From contig JAYSFC010000006.1 in NCBI GenBank assembly GCA_041913505.1, forward strand, positions 1 through 55,075: a stretch of 55,075 bases of DNA. The letters are read 5' to 3'. The stretch comes from JAYSFC01 sp041913505. Its GTDB lineage: Bacteria > Pseudomonadota > Gammaproteobacteria > Burkholderiales > Burkholderiaceae_C. Positions 49,918 through 55,075 of the stretch are shown here, one piece after another. Both the position numbers and the translations under genes were made by a program. The notes under the pieces were generated by a model. It saw nothing but the letters and a program-made list of their open reading frames with translations. It searched no databases and was not told the DNA's origin. The first letter of the stretch is position 1. Each line of letters begins with the position of its first letter.

Positions 49918-51822
49918 TCACATATTGGAGGCCGCCAGCACCTCGTTCATGTCGGTCAGGCCCTGCAGTACCTTCTCAATGCCGTCCTGCCGCAACGTCT
50001 TCATGCCCGCCTGCAGCGCTGAGGCACGGATGTCCTGGGCCGAGTCGCGCCGCCGGATGTGGCCGCGGATCGTGTCGTCGCTGAGCATGAGCTCGTGCAG
50101 GCCCATGCGCCCCTTGTAGCCTGTGCCGTCGCAGTGCGGGCAGCCCACGCGGCGCCACAGGGCGGGCCAGCCGGGCTGGCGCTCGGCGAGCTCGCGCGAC
50201 CAAGTGGCCACGAGCTCGGCGCGTGCCGCATCACTGGGGGGCTCGGCCGCGTTACTGCTTTCGAGGTACTGCTCGGCCAGCGTTTCGAGCGCCTGGGGAG
50301 TGGCGGGCACGCGCTCGCGGCACTGCGTGCACAGCCGGCGCACGAGGCGCTGCGCAAGGATGGCGAGCAGCGAATCGGAGAACGTGAACGGGTCCATGCC
50401 GATCTCGAGCAGCCGTGCGATGCTCTCGGGCGCAGAGTTCGTGTGCAGCGTGGACAGCACGAGGTGGCCTGTGAGCGACGCCTCGATGGCGATGCCAGCC
50501 GTTTCCTGGTCGCGCATTTCACCGATCATGATGACGTCGGGGTCCGCGCGCAGGAAGGTGCGCATGGCGGCCGCAAAGGTCCAGCCGATGCGCGGGTTCA
50601 CCTCCACCTGCCGCAGGCCTTCCTGCGTGATTTCGATGGGGTTCTCGGCCGTCCAGATCTTGCGCTCGGTCGTGTTGATGTCGCGGATCACCGAATGCAG
50701 CGTCGTCGTCTTGCCGCTGCCCGTGGGGCCGCACACGAGGATAAGGCCGTAGCTCTTGCGCACCACGGATCGCAGCTGGGTGAGGTGGGGGGCGCTCAGC
50801 CCGATCTGGTCGAGCGGCAGCGGCTTGAGGCCGGAGAGCACGCGCAGCACCACGTCTTCCAGGCCCTGGTGCGTGGGCACGGTGACTACGCGCAGTTCCA
50901 CGCGGGGGCCGCCGAAGCGGGCAAAGTCGATCTTGCCGTCCTGGGGCTTGCGGTGCTCGGAGATGTCGAGCCCGGCCATGATCTTGATGCGGCCCACGAG
51001 TGCGTAGCGAAAGCGCGCCTGCAGATCCAGGTAGTGGCGCAGGTCGCCATCGATGCGCAGCCGGATGCGCACATTGCTCGGGGAGGGCTCGGTTTCGATG
51101 TGCACGTCCGAGGCGCCCTGAACGATCGCTTCCTCGATCACCGAGTTCACGAGGCGCACGAGGGTGTTGTCGGATTCGCTGACGACGTCGGAGCGGTCCA
51201 CGGCCGGGCCGGTCGATGAGTTGTCGAGGTCCACCGCGAGGTCGCGCGCTGAGGCCCGCGAGGCGCCGTTGCCGGTACTGGGTGCGATCACGCGGTAGGC
51301 GCGCTGGATGGCGGGCACGAGCGTGCCGGGCGCGGCCAGCACGGGGATGACGCGGCGCTGGGTGAGAAAGCGCAGCTGGTCGAGCACGCGCCGGTCCCAG
51401 GGGTCGTTCATGAGCACGACCACGGCATCGCCGCGCAGCATGAGCGGCAGCACCGCCTCCTGGTCGGCCGTGGCGCGCGGCACCAGGGCGAGCGCCGCCG
51501 GGTCGGGCGTGAGCTGTGTGGGATCGATCGTATGCTGGCCCAGCCAGGCGCTGATCACCTCGCGCAACTGGTCCTGGCTCAGCGCGCCCGACTCCACGAG
51601 CAGCTGGCCCAGCTGGCGACGGCGGCCGTCGCGCGCCTCGGTCAGTTGCATCTGCAGTGCCGCCTGCAGCTGATCGTGGGTCACCAGGCCGTGGTGCAGC
51701 AGGGCCTGGCCGAGGTGGCGCATGGGCTGGCGGGCTGCGGCCGAGGTGTCGACCAGCGCCCACAGGGCATCGAGGTCGGCGGGGCGCTGGGCGGCGTGCG
51801 GTAGCGGCGGATTCTGTGTCAT
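49918..51822 (-). CDS. PilB/GspE-type secretion or pilus ATPase
   Basis: A 634-residue hexameric ATPase of the GspE/PulE/PilB family. The N-terminal MshEN/GspE_N-type domain (about residues 35-180) is followed by the ATPase core with Walker A CGPTGSGKTT (364-373), an Asp box, Walker B (DVIMIGEMRD) and a His box. The C-terminal zinc module has C498, C501, C561 and C564. No other type II or type IV pilus genes are adjacent, so its partner machine is elsewhere. It is convergent with the HMG-CoA reductase gene. Confidence 0.92.
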   Translation of the reverse strand: MTQNPPLPHAAQRPADLDALWALVDTSAAARQPMRHLGQALLHHGLVTHDQLQAALQMQLTEARDGRRRQLGQLLVESGALSQDQLREVISAWLGQHTIDPTQLTPDPAALALVPRATADQEAVLPLMLRGDAVVVLMNDPWDRRVLDQLRFLTQRRVIPVLAAPGTLVPAIQRAYRVIAPSTGNGASRASARDLAVDLDNSSTGPAVDRSDVVSESDNTLVRLVNSVIEEAIVQGASDVHIETEPSPSNVRIRLRIDGDLRHYLDLQARFRYALVGRIKIMAGLDISEHRKPQDGKIDFARFGGPRVELRVVTVPTHQGLEDVVLRVLSGLKPLPLDQIGLSAPHLTQLRSVVRKSYGLILVCGPTGSGKTTTLHSVIRDINTTERKIWTAENPIEITQEGLRQVEVNPRIGWTFAAAMRTFLRADPDVIMIGEMRDQETAGIAIEASLTGHLVLSTLHTNSAPESIARLLEIGMDPFTFSDSLLAILAQRLVRRLCTQCRERVPATPQALETLAEQYLESSNAAEPPSDAARAELVATWSRELAERQPGWPALWRRVGCPHCDGTGYKGRMGLHELMLSDDTIRGHIRRRDSAQDIRASALQAGMKTLRQDGIEKVLQGLTDMNEVLAASNM

Positions 51823-51907
51823 GGGGCGGGAAGTGGCGCCCCCATTATGTGAAGACCTTTACAAACTGTCACGCCCGCATTGGCGCCGGGCCGAAGGCCG
51901 ATCCAGC

Positions 51908-52723
51908 CTACAGCGCCATGTCGTAGCCGATGGTGATGGGGGCGTGGTCCGAGAACTTTTCGCCCTTGTAGATGGCTTCGGTGCGCGCCAGCGCGGCCAG
52001 GGTGGGGGTGGCCAGGTGGTAGTCGAGCCGCCACCCCACGTTGTTGGCGTAGGCCTGGCCGCGGTTGCTCCACCACGTGTAGGCCGTGTCGGTGGCCGTG
52101 GGCTGGAGCTGACGGTAAACGTCGATCAGGCCACCGTCCGGGTCGCTTGTGTGCAACAGTTTTGTCATCCAGGCCCGTTCCTCGGGCAGGAAGCCGCTGT
52201 TCTTTTGGTTGCTGCGCCAGTTCTTGAGGTCGATCTGCTGGTGGGCGATGTTGACGTCGCCGCACAGGATGAACTCGCGCTCGCCCTTGAGCCGCATGAG
52301 GTGCGGGTGGAATTCGTCGAGAAAGCGGAACTTGGCCTGCTGGCGCTCCTCGCCCGAGGAGCCGCTCGGAAAGTAGGCGCTGATGATCGAGAGCTTGCGT
52401 GCGGGCGTATCGAAGCGCAGTTCCACATAGCGCCCCTCGGCGTCGAACTCGGCTGAGCCGTAGCCGATCACTACGTCACTCGGCTCGTGGCGCGTGTAGA
52501 TACCCACGCCGGAGTAGCCCTTCTTGGCGGCAAACTGGAAGTGGCCTTGCAGGCCCGCGATGGCCTCGAAGCGGCCTGCCATGTCCGGCGCCTGTGCCTT
52601 GATTTCCTGCACGCAAATACAATCCGGCCGGGTCGCCGCGATCCAGGCCTCGACGCCTTTGGATGCGGCCGAGCGGATGCCGTTGAGGTTGAGGCTGGTT
52701 AACTGGAACAAGGATGAAGCCAT
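51908..52723 (-). CDS. xth: Exodeoxyribonuclease III / AP endonuclease
   Basis: A 271-residue DNA-repair nuclease (ExoIII/AP endonuclease family) that cleaves at abasic sites and trims 3' ends. It has LTSLNLNGIRSA at the N-terminus, the metal-binding Glu in CVQEIK, GDVNIAH, WRLDYHLAT and the SDHAPI His. The start codon at 52721-52723 overlaps that of pyrE on the other strand (shared CATG). No ribosome site is evident upstream of this start. Confidence 0.94.
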   Translation of the reverse strand: MASSLFQLTSLNLNGIRSAASKGVEAWIAATRPDCICVQEIKAQAPDMAGRFEAIAGLQGHFQFAAKKGYSGVGIYTRHEPSDVVIGYGSAEFDAEGRYVELRFDTPARKLSIISAYFPSGSSGEERQQAKFRFLDEFHPHLMRLKGEREFILCGDVNIAHQQIDLKNWRSNQKNSGFLPEERAWMTKLLHTSDPDGGLIDVYRQLQPTATDTAYTWWSNRGQAYANNVGWRLDYHLATPTLAALARTEAIYKGEKFSDHAPITIGYDMAL

Positions 52724-53441
52724 GGTGGTAGAGCGCGCGCAAGCGGTGCAACAAGGGTTGGAACAGGGCCGGCTGGCGCAGGAATTCGTGCGGTTCGCCG
52801 TGGAGGCGGGCGTGCTGCGCTTTGGCGAATTCAAGACCAAGGCGGGCCGGATGAGCCCTTATTTCTTCAACGCCGGCCTGTTCGACGATGGCGCCAAGAT
52901 GGGGAAATTGGCCGAATTCTATGCAAAAGCCCTGCTGGCGAGCGGCATCGAGTTCGACATGGTCTTCGGCCCGGCCTACAAGGGCATTCCGTTGGCGGCC
53001 ACGGTGGCCGTGGAGCTCGCGCGCCTGGGCCGCAACGTGCCCTTCGCGTACAACCGCAAAGAGGCCAAGGACCACGGCGAGGGGGGGACCCTTGTGGGCG
53101 CGCCGCTCGCGGGCCGGGTGCTCATCGTGGACGATGTCATGTCCGCCGGTACGGCCGCGCGCGAGTCGATCGCGCTGATCCGCGCTGCGGGCGCTACGCC
53201 GCACGCCGTGGCGATTGCGCTGGACCGCCAGGAAAAGGCCACCGAAAATGGACAGGATGTGCCGCACAGCGCGGTGCAGTATGTGCGCCATCAGCTCGGC
53301 CTCGAGGTGTGCGCCATTGCCAAGCTGGCAGATTTATTGCTGTATTTGGAGCAAAGCGGTGGGGACGCCATGCGCATCCACCACGAGCGCGTGCTGGCCT
53401 ACCGCCAGCGTTACGGTGTCGATGAGGGGGCTTTCACTTGA
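52722..53441 (+). CDS. pyrE: Orotate phosphoribosyltransferase
   Basis: A 239-residue enzyme that makes orotidine monophosphate from orotate and PRPP in pyrimidine synthesis. It has FGEFKTKAGRMSPYFFNAGLF for orotate, GPAYKGIPLAA, the AYNRKEAKDHGEGG loop and the PRPP motif VLIVDDVMSAGTA. The ATG at 52722 has an AAGGA ribosome site. The family is usually about 215 residues; the extra length is mostly at the C-terminus. It overlaps the following gene by 4 nt. Confidence 0.95.
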   Translation: MVVERAQAVQQGLEQGRLAQEFVRFAVEAGVLRFGEFKTKAGRMSPYFFNAGLFDDGAKMGKLAEFYAKALLASGIEFDMVFGPAYKGIPLAATVAVELARLGRNVPFAYNRKEAKDHGEGGTLVGAPLAGRVLIVDDVMSAGTAARESIALIRAAGATPHAVAIALDRQEKATENGQDVPHSAVQYVRHQLGLEVCAIAKLADLLLYLEQSGGDAMRIHHERVLAYRQRYGVDEGAFT

Positions 53442-54124
53442 AAAAATCGGTGTGGAACATCGGTGGCCTGCTGGTGCTCTGGGGGCTGGGCCTGGGTGCC
53501 TGGGCGCAAGGCACAGCCTCGGGCACGGGCTCGGGGATCTTCACCTGTGTCGATGCCAAAGGCCGGCGCCTCACGGCCGACCGGCCCATCGCCGAATGCA
53601 CGGACCGTGAGCAGCGCGTGCTGGGCCCTTCGGGCACTGAGCGCCAGCGCGTGGGCCCCACGCTCACCGAGCAGGAGCACGCCGCCATGGAGGCGCAGCG
53701 CCGCAAGGATGCCGAGGAGCGTGCCCGCGTGGCCGAGGAGCGCCGCCGCGAACGTGCGCTCATGACGCGCTACCCCGACAAGGCCACCCACGACGCCGAG
53801 CGCGCGGCCGCGCTGGACCAGGTGGACCAGATCACCGTGGTGGCCGAGAAACGCATCTTGGACCTGCAGGAGCAGCGCAAGAAGCTCGACACCGAGATGG
53901 AGTTCTACAAGAAGAACCCCAGCAGCGCCCCGATGGCGCTGCGCCGCCAGATCGCCGAGAACGAGAATGCGCTCGCGGAGCAGCAGCGCTTCGTGTCCGG
54001 GCAAGACCAGGAAAAGCGGCGCGTGAACCAGCGCTTCGACGCCGAGCTGGCCCAGCTGCGCCACCTCTGGAGCACGCGCACAGGCGCGCCAGCGCCTGTA
54101 GCGGACCAGGGCGCAAAGCACTGA
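53438..54124 (+). CDS. DUF4124-type exported coiled-coil protein
   Basis: A 228-residue protein starting at a TTG that overlaps the pyrE stop (TTGA). It has a signal peptide (residues 1-23, ending GAWAQ), a short DUF4124-like strand (IFTCVDAKGRRLTADRPIAEC) and a long, highly charged helical region (about 70-200, Glu/Arg/Gln-rich) likely to form a coiled coil. It is probably periplasmic. Function unknown; similar proteins are common next to housekeeping genes in beta-proteobacteria. Confidence 0.8.
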   Translation: MKKSVWNIGGLLVLWGLGLGAWAQGTASGTGSGIFTCVDAKGRRLTADRPIAECTDREQRVLGPSGTERQRVGPTLTEQEHAAMEAQRRKDAEERARVAEERRRERALMTRYPDKATHDAERAAALDQVDQITVVAEKRILDLQEQRKKLDTEMEFYKKNPSSAPMALRRQIAENENALAEQQRFVSGQDQEKRRVNQRFDAELAQLRHLWSTRTGAPAPVADQGAKH

Positions 54125-54149
54125 CCCTGGTTCGTGCTGGTGGCCGCCC

Positions 54150-55075
<926 letters not shown>

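Noticed and set aside
47069..49921. Long open frame on the - strand (about 950 codons) covering the MocR and HMG-CoA reductase genes
   Set aside because: Antisense or off-frame shadow in high-GC DNA; Ala/Arg/Gly-rich with no family signature, while the overlapping frames encode clear proteins.

Overview
The window is high-GC DNA from a beta-proteobacterium, most likely a Comamonadaceae member (Acidovorax / Alicycliphilus / Comamonas / Delftia type). Three things point there: the AphS/AphR-style control of a multicomponent phenol hydroxylase, orphan tripartite-tricarboxylate (Bug-type) binding proteins, and short intergenic repeats typical of that family. The assignment is by pattern recognition, not a search. 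I saw no rRNA, tRNA, CRISPR array, insertion sequence or phage gene.

Layout. 1-4278: end of ilvE, a small zinc protein, and surface-polysaccharide genes (two glycosyltransferases, an O-antigen ligase-like protein, one more transferase-like protein). 4338-11078: nitronate monooxygenase, a LysR/MFS divergent pair sharing a clear palindrome, an OmpR-type two-component system, and AmpG. 11153-13974: AraC regulator, EamA exporter, M48 protease, with two kinds of dispersed repeat between and after them.

14041-32343 is a complete phenol-to-central-metabolism island. A GntR repressor (AphS-like) and a sigma-54 activator (DmpR/MopR-like, with the phenol-pocket and zinc residues conserved) diverge from phenol hydroxylase KLMNOP, ferredoxin Q, catechol 2,3-dioxygenase B, an outer-membrane protein and a HbpS/GlcG-like protein. 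The intergenic region holds a -24/-12 promoter and two upstream activator-like sites. A LysR gene then diverges from the meta-cleavage operon CDEFGH-(Bug protein)-I, with a T-N11-A site between them. Phenol is hydroxylated to catechol, which is ring-cleaved and converted to pyruvate and acetyl-CoA.

32412-33050 is a metallo-hydrolase. 33187-49885 is a less familiar catabolic cluster: LysR, aldehyde dehydrogenase, class III CoA-transferase, GMC oxidoreductase, a LIV-type ABC importer with LivM and LivG fused, a second GMC oxidoreductase, an acyl-CoA synthetase, a MocR-type regulator, and a class II (degradative-type) HMG-CoA reductase. Matching CTGTACCT sites before the importer and before the MocR/HMG-CoA reductase pair suggest one regulon. 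I propose it takes up and oxidises mevalonate or a related branched, oxygenated compound to HMG-CoA; this is inference. The first GMC gene contains an assembly gap (10 N) inside low-quality sequence.

49918-55075 is housekeeping: a PilB/GspE-type ATPase, exodeoxyribonuclease III and pyrE with overlapping start codons on opposite strands, a DUF4124 protein, and the 3' part of gatB.
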